A DNA stretch of 64,000 bases from NCBI GenBank assembly GCA_037157565.1, contig JAZHRO010000036.1:18402501-18466500 (forward strand), given 5' to 3'. A program made the position numbers and the translations under genes. The first letter of the stretch is position 1; every line of letters begins with the position of its first letter. Positions 1 through 9,945 of this stretch are shown one piece after another. The notes under the pieces are model-generated. The model did not search any database. It was not told the origin of the DNA and saw only the letters and a list, made by a program, of their open reading frames with translations. This stretch comes from Thalassia testudinum. Lineage: Eukaryota; Streptophyta; Magnoliopsida; Alismatales; Hydrocharitaceae.

Positions 1-115
1 TTTTTGCGGTGCAATCAGGGGGCGCGGGCACGGTTGAATTCAGCCGTCGGATGCGTGATGTGCGGCAGCGGGAGCAGCCACATGGCACGCCCAGATGCGA
101 GGAGCACTGCACATG

Positions 116-243
116 TTTGGATGTGTGCTCGCGCCTTGATAGTGCCTCTTGCATGCAATCACGCGTTTGCATGCGATCAGATGCGCATGCAAACGCGTGA
201 TTGCATGCAAGAGGCACTATCAAGGCGCGAGCACACATCCAAA
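116..243. repeat. Perfect 60-bp inverted repeat with 8-base loop
   Basis: Bases 116-175 are the exact reverse complement of 184-243. I paired every base, and 115/244 is the first mismatch. The loop is 176-183. The arms contain several GCATGC / TGCATGCA (RY-type) motifs. It lies in the upstream (U3) part of the LTR fragment. A perfect stem in otherwise decayed sequence suggests recent formation or gene conversion. It could also be an assembly artefact. Confidence 0.97.
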
Positions 244-356
244 GCCGTCCTATCTTGCGATCACACGGCTGAGGATTTGAGATCATGTGTGAGGTGTTAG
301 GCATGCAGGAGAGGAGGAGACGGCGACCGCGCTTGCACGTCGCCCACGATCTGGGC

Positions 357-384
357 TTTAGTGATGGTTTTATCCGTCACTAAA
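357..384. repeat. Short inverted repeat (TTTAGTGA...TCACTAAA)
   Basis: Eleven-base arms around a six-base centre, with one mismatch. A single-arm version of the same motif (tttagtgacg) occurs at the matching place in the element 3 LTR near 30103. The motif resembles subterminal motifs of CACTA-type elements and may be a MITE footprint inherited by this LTR family. Confidence 0.6.
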
Positions 385-442
385 GACCCTGGATTTAATG
401 TTTTAAAGTGTTATGACCTATTTGCCCCCTCCAATCTACACC

Positions 443-450
443 ATATATAG
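443..450 (+). promoter_or_regulatory. TATA box of the LTR promoter
   Basis: An atatatag box sits between the GC-rich U3 and the C/T-rich transcribed leader of this LTR. The related LTRs have TATA-like boxes at the matching place (30037-30046 on minus, 46645-46653 on plus). Confidence 0.5.
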
Positions 451-1144
451 CCCTATGACCCACACACTTTTTCCTCTCTTCTCTCATCCCCTCCAAAGCT
501 CTAAGAGCTTGTCCCAAACCCGGGATGCTCCATTAGAGTTAAAATTATAATTTTTCCACCTTCTCATCTCCTTCATGGAGCATTTCGCTATGGTCCTCTC
601 ACTGCCATTCAGGAAGCGGATCCCGCTGCGACGTCGTCCTGTCCCGTTCTCCGTCGTCAGTCTTCGTTCTCCTTCGTCCTACATCTCATCACCTTCGTCC
701 CTGCACTCTGTCGTTGCGGCTCGTCCTCCAAGCAGCCATCGAGGATGATAACTTCTCTCCACCTTCTCTTTACCACTTTCTAAAGTAGATTTACTACTTT
801 CTAGTTGTAAGATTTCCTGCTTTCTAGTGTAACAAGTAGTTCTAATAGACATGATATTCTAGTTATGAAATTCTTGTTCATTCTCTCTCTATTTTGTCTT
901 TATTTGTAATATTCTATCTCTCTCTTCTATTTATTATTCTTTAAGTAGATAGTTAGTTTAGATTCTATTCGACCAGCTAATTTGCTTCGTGACAATAAAA
1001 CAAACGCGATTTTTAATCAAACGTCCACCTCCTTATGTTTAACCTGGAATTCTTTCGAGTTTCGGTTAAATTTATCTATTGACGATTTTTCTCGTAAATC
1101 AAACTACAACGATGAATTTTTCAAAATGCAACTCCATTTGCGCA

Positions 1145-1816
1145 GATTTTCTGGTACAACACTCAAGTACCACTATATTTATATTATTATGTTCTTTAAT
1201 ATAGGAAAGATTGAAGAAGCTTGAAGACCTTACTTCATCCCAAAATATAGTTATTGAGCAACTAAGACAAAAAATTCAAGAATGCGACAGAAATCTTCAA
1301 GTTCAAGTTATCAGGTAATAGTTACTAGTATACCAAATTTATAAAGTGTATATATTCAATTGATTTAAATGTTTCAAATAGCACCTTGAAAATTCCCATG
1401 GAGGGTTTATGAACATTGGTAGTAGCAATAGTTACAACCATAATGGGACTTGAAGTTGGATGGATGAGTGATCTTGTAAGTAGCATGTAAAAGATAGATG
1501 TTATTATTTTCTTTTTAAAGATTTACAAGATTTTTCGAGCATTTTTCGTTAAGCTTCTAGGATTTATGGCTAGTTCCTGCAAAGTAGATCCTACGAACTA
1601 GATTTTCTACTAGATCATGCAAAGGATTTATGGCTAGTTCCTACAAGGTATGTTACCAAACTTTTTGTATATTTGCTACTTGCCTAAAATGCTTATTTCC
1701 TTTGTCGATGTCCTTGCATGTGTGGAATTTGTCCTAAAAGGTGATTTGCTGATGCATGCAGGTAAAAGTGGAGAACTCACTCATGACAAAACTACAATCA
1801 TCAGTGGTCTTAAATG
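1145..1816. other. Unassigned spacer with possible exon-like piece and short tandem duplication
   Basis: This joins the plus-strand LTR to the truncated element 1 LTR. About 35 codons at 1208-1313 are open and hydrophilic, possibly coiled-coil, and run into a GT dinucleotide, so they could be an old exon end. I cannot identify a family. A 20-base segment at 1560-1579 recurs at 1624-1643, giving a 64-bp tandem duplication. No terminal repeats or primer-binding site are visible. Confidence 0.35.
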
Positions 1817-2583
1817 CGGACGTCTGGAAGTGCTTCCAACCGTCTGGTACGTCGCCCAGATGTCTGAAATGCGTGGGTGCGTGTGCCCCGCACCTTCCCA
1901 AAGCAAATGCTCCATGCCACCACGCAATCTTCTCAAAAAGGCATGCAACAGGATAGCAGCGGAGCGGCCTGCATGGCCGTATCCTCAAAGAGGACATACC
2001 TTCGCGAAACCCTCTCCTCAGATGTCTGGAATTGCCTCCAGACATCCGCACCGTCACCTGGACGTCGCTCCAGACGTCTGATTCTGGGAAAAACCCAGAA
2101 CCAAAACCTGCTCCCGCTCGCTCTCTCCGCACGTGGTCGCGCCTTGCCTCCTCACCTGCAGCAAGGTCGAGGATGATCTCCCCGACGCACTCCTTTTCGC
2201 GCACGCGTCGCTCCAGCCGTGTGCTCCCGACGAGCTCCCACGCGAGCTCGCGAACTCACTCTCCTCCTCCTCTCCTCACGCCGCTCCTCTCGCGCTCTCA
2301 CTCGCACCGGCTCTCTTGCTGGAATGGAGAAGAAGAGGAAGATGACTAGTGTAGGGAGAACAAGAGAGGGGGAGGGGTTTATAAAGTTGGGGGTTTAGGG
2401 TTTGCTGGAGGCGGGGAGAAAGAAAAGGAGGGAAGGAAAACAAGAGTACTGTCTGCTCGCAGCCCGCACGCAGACGTAAGCTCGTACTCAAAATTTTTAA
2501 TTTCCAGAAGTCTAGGAAGGTGTCCAGACGTCTGACCCACAGTCCAGACGTCTTAAAAGGCTCAAACAGCACGGGTCTTAACA
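1817..2583 (-). mobile_element. 3' LTR of element 1, truncated
   Basis: It matches 20870-21650 of the 5' LTR throughout, including the arrays of AGACGTCT-like motifs, the aaaaaggcatgcaacagg block, the C-rich leader and the terminal cgggtcttaaca. The part matching 7656-8364 and 19560-20869 is absent. The break is at about 1817, where similarity starts abruptly. Confidence 0.85.
2378..2386 (-). promoter_or_regulatory. TATA box of element 1 LTR
   Basis: The minus strand reads CTTTATAAA between the motif-rich U3 and the leader. The matching site in the 5' LTR (near 21454-21461) has a C that breaks the box (TTTATGAA). Confidence 0.5.
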
Positions 2584-2685
2584 TCATAAGAAACTTAAAG
2601 GAAGTTTCATCTCCGAAACTTGAGCTAGCTAGGATGCGGAAAAAGAACAACATACGCATAACAAACTTAAAGAGGACCGAAAAGA

Positions 2686-2775
2686 CGTACCCTCAAAAAG
2701 ACGACGATGCGAGAGCGGTACCCACAGTCCAAAAATACGTACCCTCAAAAAGCTCCGGGTACCGCTCTCGCATCG
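2686..2775. repeat. 19-bp inverted repeat and 15-bp direct repeat at the integrase end
   Basis: 2705-2723 is the exact reverse complement of 2757-2775, with a 33-base spacer. A 15-base sequence at 2686-2700 recurs at 2738-2752. The inner arm lies within the last codons of the chromodomain tail, so the end of the reading frame has been duplicated in inverted form. Confidence 0.9.
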
Positions 2776-4290
2776 CTGCCTCAGGCTCCCAGGTAGCCTC
2801 CTCACACTTCTGGCTCCTCCACAGGACCTTCACCAGGGGTACCTGCTTCCGTCTCAAACTCCGAACGGCTCTGTCTAGTATCTGCACTAGTCGCTCAAAG
2901 TAGGTCAGGTCGTTACCCATCTCAACACTCTCGTGGCTCAGAACGTGACTGGAATCGGTGACGTACTTCCTGAGGTTAGACACATGGAACACGTCGTGTA
3001 CACCAAAAAGCTGGAGAGGAAGGGCAAGCCTGTAAGCAACAGGTTCCACCCGCTCCAGGACCTCAAAGGGCCTTACAAACCTCAGTGCGAGCTTCCCTTT
3101 CACCCCAAAATACTGTAGACCCTTCATGGGCGAAACGCATAGAAAGACGTGATCCCCAACCTCGAAATGCACCTCTCTACGCTTCTGATCGACATAACTC
3201 TTCTATCTACTCCTGATAGTGCGAAGTCATGTGTGAATCTGTTCAATCACCTCCTGACTCTACTGGATCAGCTGGGGGCCAACCTCCCACTTGGTCCCCA
3301 CCTCAACCCAACTCAAGGGCGCAGTACACCTCCGTCCGTACAAAGCCTCGTATGATGCAATGCCGATACTCGAGTGATAGCTGTTATTATATGCAAACTC
3401 TGCCAAGGACAAGTGCTCCTCCCAAGAGCCCCTCCAGTCTAGTACACAGGCACACAAAAGGTCCTCAAGTGTCTATATCATGCGCTCTGACTGTCCGTCC
3501 GTCTGGGGGTGGTACGCCGTACTGAACCTCAACCGTATCCCCAAAGCCTGCTGAAACTCAGCCCAAAACTGGGACGTAAAACGGGTATCCCGATCGGATA
3601 CAATCTCATGCGGAACTCCGTGCAGACGAACCACGTCACAAATATACCTCTCTACCAACTGTGCCGGTGGTCCCAAGGTGACTCGGATCGAGAAGAAACG
3701 TGCCGTCTTCGTCAATCTGTCTACAATCACCCAGACTGCGTCGTGTCCTCACTGAGTAACGAGCAACCCTACCACCAAGTCCATGGTGATGCTCTCCCAC
3801 TTCCACTCTGGCACTAGAAGTGGCTGTAACGGCCCTGCAGGCCTCTAATGCTCGGCCGTCACCTGCTGGCACACTAAACACTACTGCATGAACTCACCTA
3901 CATCCCGCTTCATCCCCCTCCACCAAAAGTCACGTCTCAGATCATGATACATCTTCATGTTCCCAGAATGTATAGTGAACCTAGAACCGTGTGCCTCAGT
4001 CAGGAACTCTCTCAACAACTCCTCGTCTCTGGGAATGCACAAACGTCCCCTCATGAGTAGTACCTCATCAGTACAGGAGAAGTCTCCAGGGTCCCCTGAT
4101 AGTACTTTGTCTCACAATGACTGCAGGTACATGTCTGTCATCTGTATTGTGATGATGCAGTCTATCAGCTCTGGTCTCATCTGCCATGTCACTGTCACTG
4201 ACCCGCAGTGCCCCTGTAACTCCAGGGGTCGCCAACTGCCCAACTCCTCCATAAGCCTCCGACTCTGTGCCTGTAAGCTGGCCAAGTGGG
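2750..4290 (-). pseudogene. Element 1 integrase with C-terminal chromodomain (decayed)
   Basis: The integrase inserts element cDNA into chromosomes, and the chromodomain steers it toward marked chromatin. Three acidic catalytic positions are readable: MIVDRLTK (Asp near 3721), VSDRDTRF (Asp near 3595) and DGQSERMI (Glu near 3487). Zinc-finger remnants lie near 3880-3900. Downstream are the YHSSIG..YEALYGR segment and the GDHVFL..P SH3-like core. The tail at 2750-2899 contains ILDR..R.LRRK, LVKVLW, EEATWEP and MRERYPELF, which is the group II chromodomain form of Tekay elements. In-frame stops and frame changes, for example near 3458 and 3173, show it is dead. Confidence 0.85.
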
Positions 4291-4299
4291 CGGGCACCT

Positions 4300-4782
4300 T
4301 CCGGCTCAAGGCGTCAGCCACCACGTTGGCCTTCCTCGGATGGTAGGAGATGCTGCAGTCATAGTCCTTCAGGAGCTCTAACCAACGTCTCTATCTCATG
4401 TTAAGCTCCTTCTGATCAAACAAATACCTAAGGCTCTTATGATCTGTGAATATCTCAAAAGTCTCACCATACAGGTAGTGCCTCCATGTCCTTAGCGCGA
4501 AGACAACAACTGCCAGCTCTAAGTCGTCGGTAGGGTAGCTATGCTCATGGGGCTTCAGTTGCCACGAAGCGTAAGTGACAACGTGACCCCGCTGCATGAG
4601 CACACCCCCTAACCCCTGCAAAGAAGTATCCGTGTACACAACAAAACTGCCACTACTGTCTGGGATGGTAAGCACAGGAGCCGAAGTCAGCCTCTTCTTC
4701 AACTCCTGAAAACATGCCTCACAAGCATCTGTCCAAGAAAAGGGCACGTCCTTCTGAGTCAACTATGTCATAGGACATGCAA
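4300..4782 (-). pseudogene. Element 1 RNase H domain (decayed)
   Basis: RNase H removes the RNA strand during reverse transcription. Visible motifs are [14 protein letters not shown], the acidic [12 protein letters not shown] helix, [10 protein letters not shown], and the terminal [14 protein letters not shown] tether near 4300-4330. A stop at 4763-4765 (TAG) precedes the open part, where relatives have Gln. Another stop lies near 4391. Confidence 0.85.
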
Positions 4783-4783
4783 T

Positions 4784-5494
4784 CTACGAGAAACCCCTGA
4801 TAAACCACCTGTAGTGGCCTGCTAGCCCCAACAAACTGCAGATCTCTGTAACTGTACGTGGTCTCTCCCACCTGAGCACTGCCTCTACCTCGGCTAGATC
4901 CACAGGGACACCATCCCCCAAAATCAGATGACCTAAGAAGGTCACCTGCCTCAACCTAAACTTGCACTTGCTGTATTTGGCATACAGCCTACGTCGTCTC
5001 AACATGTCCAGAACCATCCGCAAGTGCTGTCCATGCTGCGCCTAATCCCACGAGTAAATGAGCACATCATCAATAAACACCACCACAAACTAATCCATAT
5101 ACGGTCTGAACACCTGGTTCATCAAATCTATGAAAGCAGTTGTGGCATTGGCTAGCCCAAACGGCATGACCAAAAACTCGTAATGTCTGTACCGAGTGTG
5201 GAAAGCTGTCTTGGAGATGTCGTTCTCCCTGATCCTCAACTGGTGGTAACCAGATCTCAAATCTATCTTGGAGAAAACTGTGGCACCTCGCAACTAGTCA
5301 AACAAATCATCAATCCTCGACAGTGGATACCTGTTCTTGATAGGGACCGTATTCAGCTGTCTATAGTCCACACAAAGGCGTAGGGTACCATCCTTCTTCT
5401 TCACAAATAACACCGAGGCTCCCCACGGAGACGCACAGGGCCTTACAAAGCCCTTCACCAATAGGTCCTGCAACTGGGACTTGAGCTCTCACAG
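4784..5494 (-). pseudogene. Element 1 reverse transcriptase (decayed)
   Basis: Typical Ty3/gypsy blocks are present in order: a LRLCIDYR-like block (about 5370-5385), [37 protein letters not shown], and FIDDVLIYS holding the catalytic Asp pair (about 5052-5078). The thumb follows with KCKFR..VTFLGHLI. TAG stops at 5294-5296 and 5090-5092 both sit where the family has Gln. Further stops are near 5040 and between 5465 and 5495. Confidence 0.88.
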
Positions 5495-6325
5495 CTAAAG
5501 TGGTGCCATCCTGTAAGGTGCTGTAGAAATGAGGCTGGTCCCCAGTACCAGTGAGATCTCGAACTCGATCTCACACTCGGGTGGTAGTCCTGGCAGCTCC
5601 TCTGGAAAAACGTCGAGGTACTCTCTGACCACCGAGATGCTCTGAAAGTCTTCCACGGGGCTAGGCTCCGCCACTACACAAGCCAGAAAGCCCTCACACC
5701 CCTGGCCCAAAAGTCTCGCCGCTCGAAGTGCAGAAATGCACCTGAAACCTCCGTCCAACGGCTGTCCGTGAAACTCAAAAGAGGGCATCTCCTGTATGGA
5801 GAAGACAATCTTCCTCTCAAAATAGTCTACCAAAGCGTGGTAAGCGGACAGCCAATCCATCCCAATAATCAAGCCAAAGTCCTCCATCAGTATCATAATC
5901 AGGTTAGCGGGGAGGTTGTGTCCCCCAACACTGACCTCGCAATCTGTGTAGACCTCCTCAGCTACAAACAGCTGACCACCCAAACCTCTAATCACAAATA
6001 GATCCTCTAACAACACACAGTCATGTCCCAAACTGACAGCAAAACTAGCAGCAACAAACGAGTGCGTGGCTCCAGAATCAAAAAGTGTGTAAACTAGTCT
6101 GCCAGAAACTGTAACCATACCTGCCACCACTGAACCTGAAGCTCTGGCTTCTCTGTGTGTCAGGGCGTTGATATGCCCCTCACCTCTTGGTGCAGAAGAA
6201 GCAGCCACACTCTGCGTCAGATGGGTAGCTGCTGGCCGGTACCCTCCCCGTGATTGCTGTCCTCCCCCACACGCCTGGGAACCACGGCCTCCTGCTTGGC
6301 CTCCAGCGCTCGGTGCGGGGAGCAT
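5495..6325 (-). pseudogene. Element 1 aspartic protease and linker to RT
   Basis: An open run of 276 codons covers the gag tail, protease and linker. The active site is TLFDSGATHSF, with Asp at residue 83 (codon about 6077-6079), the usual D[ST]GA form of Ty3/gypsy proteases that cut the polyprotein. VVREYLDVFPEELPGLPP is the conserved linker before RT. It is the longest undamaged piece of element 1. It is listed as a pseudogene because frames are broken on both sides. Confidence 0.85.
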
Positions 6326-7470
6326 CTACTGTGCTCCGACCCTAAACGGGCAATCCCTCTTGATGTGGCCCGACTGGCCACACTGGTAGCAAAGGGGAAC
6401 CCAACTCCCGCCTTTGGTAGGTCCCTACTAACGGCTGGGCGGGGGTCTAGTGCTGGCAGCTGACCCCTTTCGAGGGCCCCCAAAGGCCACTGACGGCCCC
6501 ACAAAGCGTGACGGCTCTCCTGCAGGTGCCGTGTGCCTCCTCTCTCGCCGACCCTATGAGTAGTCTGGCTGGTAGGGCCTCTTCTGTCCGCTATCAATGT
6601 CACGTGCAGTCGGGTTGGTCTCCTCATATGTCATAGCTGCCTCCACCACTCTCGAGAACATGGGCAGCTTCAGGGGTTTGACATACCCCCGAATGGCAGG
6701 TCAGAGCCCCTCAGTGAACCTCCACAGGCACTCCTTAGTAGCCACAGCTGTCACAGCGAAACAGGACAGCTCTAGGAAATGCGTACGATACGTGCTCACA
6801 ATCATCGTCCCTTGGCGAAGAGTGTGGAACTCCCGCCTCCTTTGATCCTGCCACATCTGCGGGAAGTGCTGCTCACAGAAGAGGGTGACAAATTGGTCCC
6901 ACGTCGGCTCTGCCCTCTCCTAACCTCTGACCACCCTCCACCACCTGTGTGCCACGCTCTCCAACTAGTACGTGGTAAAGGCCACATGGCACTCCGCAGG
7001 GGGACGAAGGGTGTCAAACACCTTCTTGATCTGCTCGAGCCAGTCCTCCGCCTCAGTCAGGTCCTCATCCCCCTTGAAGGAGGGGGCTTCAGCTTCCAGA
7101 ATTGTCCGAAAAGCTCGTAATGTCGTTGAAGTGGGGAAACGGGCACGCCTCCAAGCAGGGAGGGCTTGTGCTCGAAAGTGTCAGAGTGCGGTGGGGGAGA
7201 TGGAGGACCACCCCCTCCCCCACATCTAGCGCTACGTCGGTCTCGCGATCCCACAGAGGACTCCCCCTCCATGTCCCCGAGGAGAGGCGCCCGTGGAGGC
7301 GGGTGGAGCACCTCTCGTACTATCTCACATATCAGCTGGGCGAGGTCCTGAGCCTGAACGCCTAGAAGAAGTGGCTGGTCCACTGAAACGTCAGGCTCAA
7401 CACATCCGCCCTTCCGACCTTATCCACGACCGCGTCCGCGGCCTGCCTCAATGACACCACGTCAAGGCAT
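6326..7470 (-). pseudogene. Element 1 gag (decayed)
   Basis: The start is placed at the ATG at 7468-7470, because it opens a Gly/Arg-rich stretch (GRGRGRG) typical of the Tekay gag N-terminus, although the third codon is already a stop. The capsid region (about 6600-7090) has the DEDLTEAEDWLEQI, HVAFTTY and TWDQF blocks in a different frame from the N-terminus, so a frameshift lies near 7080-7130. A CCHC zinc knuckle (CYQCGQSGHIKRDC) is intact at 6350-6391. Gag would form the particle and bind RNA. Confidence 0.8.
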
Positions 7471-7640
7471 CTCCTGCAAGGAGATGCGAGTAACAGAACA
7501 GGAAGACGTCAATTCCAACAAACATTCAATAAAAGAACCTCAGAACAGATGTCAAAAGGTACGTTGTGGTGGTTACTCTAGTTACAAGCACATGAATTGG
7601 TTATTTTCAAGCTAGTTGGTTCACTTCTCGAAACGACCTT
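7471..7640 (-). other. Leader of element 1 between PBS and gag
   Basis: Non-coding leader with nothing further recognised. Confidence 0.6.
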
Positions 7641-7652
7641 GCTCTAATACAA
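7641..7652 (-). other. Primer-binding site of element 1
   Basis: The minus strand reads TTGTATTAGAGC, two changes from the usual plant initiator tRNA-Met site TGGTATCAGAGC. It lies three bases inside the right LTR, as expected for minus-strand priming. Confidence 0.75.
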
Positions 7653-7655
7653 TCT

Positions 7656-8364
7656 TGTTACAACCCAGTTCCTGAATCCCTACAGGACACGAGATCAGAC
7701 TGACTAACTGATCCCAAGACCCAGTCGTCCAACGAGAAAGTAACCAAAAAGCAGGAAAGTAAATCACATTCACTATGCTAAGCAACTAATAGTAAAAAGG
7801 TACAGTAGTAAGGAAGTAAAAACTGCTACAGTACATATCGCCACCATAACAGTAGAAAAATAACAAAGTACAGGAACATAAAAGTACATAGAGGTAAAGG
7901 TACAGAACGTAAAAAGTACTAGGGTCAGAACTCAATACTACAAAAGAGTACAGTAAAAGAACTACTGCTACTAGGCTCTACTAGGCCTAGCACCCTCTAC
8001 AGTCGTAGGCTCTGGCTGCTCAACACCTGGACCTAAAAAGGGGTTATGAGTACACAATGTCAGCGAACGTTGAGTAGAGTGGCAACCAACTAACTAAAGC
8101 AGTAAAAGTGGACAAGTAGCTGTATATTCCATTTGCTTTATTTCACAATTTATTTCTTTTCAACCACTGGCTTATTTATTAGATATCTTTCATGATCTCG
8201 AATGTTCCTCGTGGGAACGATCTTGATTACAATCTTTTCACAAGAGTAGAGTCCCCCGTGGTGATCCTACACCCAGTCAACCACCCCAAGGTCACGAACT
8301 GATGTAACGGTGACTACAGCACGTGCAATAAATGCACGGGTAGCTACCCCACACTGGCACGTAA
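7656..8364 (-). mobile_element. 5' LTR of element 1, inner part
   Basis: Starts TGTTACAACCC beside the PBS and runs to the element 2 insertion. The missing outer part resumes at 19560. The segment around 8270-8350 resembles the Tekay-like fragment at 52530-52600. Confidence 0.8.
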
Positions 8365-9920
8365 TGACGGGGTTTTTCGCTTTGCAAATGATGTCGAAAA
8401 AATATGTCGTCGCAGTGAAATCACGTGGTGGAAAAATCCCAAATCAAAAGTATTTATCAGTAAAATTAACCACGAAGAGTTAGGTCGTATCCACAGAAAG
8501 GCACAGACCAATAAATTCACCAATGTTTCTAGTGCATGCAATCTTGTTCCCAAGACAATAGTAAGATTACTCTTTTATTTTAAGCCCAATCTTTACCTCT
8601 CATTCAAATTAATCCATTGCATGATATAAAAGGTGAGAAGGATAAGAAGTTAAAGGGCTTGGCATGCAATATTAACGGAATAAAATAACTTCACAAATAA
8701 AGCAATAGTTCCTACAATCAAAATTCTCAATGGCAACTAATACCTCCCCCACTGTAGCAAAACAGGGGAGGAGGTTTTCGGTGGGGCTCACACGCGAGGA
8801 GAGGTCGACGGTCGACAAGCTCGGCTAGAAGAGATTGGCTAGAAGTGAGGAACGCGTACGTGGTGGTGCGGCAGCCTGAGGTGGCTGGAGCTGGTCGTCG
8901 AAAACGAAGAAACCGCCAGCGGTGGGTTGGTCGGGACGTCGACGACGACTGTGGTTGGTGTGTCTGATGGCATGGACGCGCTCGAGAAGGTGAGGAAAGC
9001 TCGATGGAGTCAACGGTGCAGAGTTTCGTGGCCGGAGGTAGCGACTACAAGTGGAGGAAGCCGGTGGGTGTTGGGTTCTTCTCTGTTGGCTGACGGAGAA
9101 GACGATGAAGGAGATGAGGGGGCGTGATGGTTCTGTCTGCGCGGGCTGGCTGCACTGCTGCGGGCATGCGCGGGGCTAGCCACAAGGAGGAAGGCTGCAG
9201 GGCAGGCGGTGGAGGAACTGTGCGCGCGGGAGAAGGCCGCGTTGTCGGTGGTGCTGCGCCTGTTGCGCACGCTAGTGGCTGCGTGCGGTAGGAGCCAAGG
9301 AGAGCAATGAGTGATCGGCACGGTGGACGTGGTCTCTGCACATGCAGAGAGGTTGAGGGACGAAGAACGAAGGTGAGGTGGTGGCTTGCGATGGTGGTCA
9401 CGATGCAAGGTGAGGGTGTTGGCGGTGTCGACGGAGGCTCGCGGTTGTGGATGGGTGCACTGTGAGGGGAAGGAGATGGAGGCCGTTTGTCCTTTCTTTT
9501 TTTCTCTCTGGGATGCTGCCCCTCTTTTTCGTTCCTTCCCTGTTAAATAAGGAGAAAATGAGAGAACGAGAGAGAGTCAGAGAAGGAAAGAAACAATCAT
9601 CTACCATGATTTAGTGTTGCCATTTGAGGGAGAGAGACATAAAGAATCAAAGAGATTTTAAGGTAAATAAGGAAGGGATTAAGAGATGCCAAAAAGAATG
9701 ATTCTTTTGCCAAATTTTACCAAGATAACATAAAAGTCCCACAATGTAACATCTCAAATCTCTATTTGATGTGAAGTCCTTGCCTTTAAATTGTATACTC
9801 AGTTCTTTCACATAAATATTCAAGTAATTCATGCATGAAATGATACATTCAAAGCTTTCCATTTTGTCATTATCAGGATGCCTTAGATTAAATTATGCTC
9901 CAAATAATTCAATACTTACA
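8365..9920 (-). mobile_element. 3' LTR of element 2
   Basis: Runs TGACGGGG...ACTTACA on the plus strand and is collinear with 17999-19559. It includes a GC-rich stretch near 8760-9480 and a TTAAATAAGG box near 9543 that could be a weak TATA on the minus strand. Long open frames on both strands in the GC-rich part are by-products of composition. Confidence 0.88.
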
Positions 9921-9945
9921 TCAAATATCCCCATGCCTAAGTTTT
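9921..9945 (-). other. Polypurine tract of element 2
   Basis: The minus strand reads TTAGGCATGGGGATATTTGA directly before the 3' LTR. This is the usual Athila polypurine site for plus-strand priming. Confidence 0.75.

Larger units (their letters stand above)
1..1144 (+). mobile_element. Athila-type LTR, plus orientation, 5' part outside window
   Basis: This stretch is the reverse complement, in order, of the 5' LTR of element 3 (29421-30996) and resembles the element 5 LTR (45365-47364). Shared landmarks are a GC-rich upstream part, a TATA box, a block around 'gggatgctccattagag', 'ggagcat', a GGATCC site followed by a cytosine-rich region, and an AT-rich tail with a 'caaactac' segment near 1104. 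The LTR start lies left of the window. The end near 1144 is uncertain by some tens of bases because no primer-binding site follows. It may be a solo LTR or the end of an element that lies to the left. Confidence 0.6.

Noticed and set aside
4..300. 98-codon open frame at the window start
   Set aside because: It spans the inverted repeat and LTR U3. It is open because of GC-rich composition, with no domain.
1208..1313. Possible exon of a plant transposase
   Set aside because: Looks like a coiled-coil end with a GT donor, but 35 codons without a family match are not enough to call.
1877..2345. Overlapping 70-156-codon frames on both strands
   Set aside because: They lie in the LTR of element 1, are matched by equally open but different frames in the other LTR, and show no domain.
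8360..8364. cgtaa as a target duplication of element 2
   Set aside because: The right side reads agcactaa, not cgtaa. Only a loose match is possible, so the duplication is not claimed.
9010..9408. Pro/Ser-rich 132-codon frame (and its copies near 18647-19127)
   Set aside because: It is inside the element 2 LTR in both copies and runs over the transcribed leader. Typical GC-rich LTR artefact.
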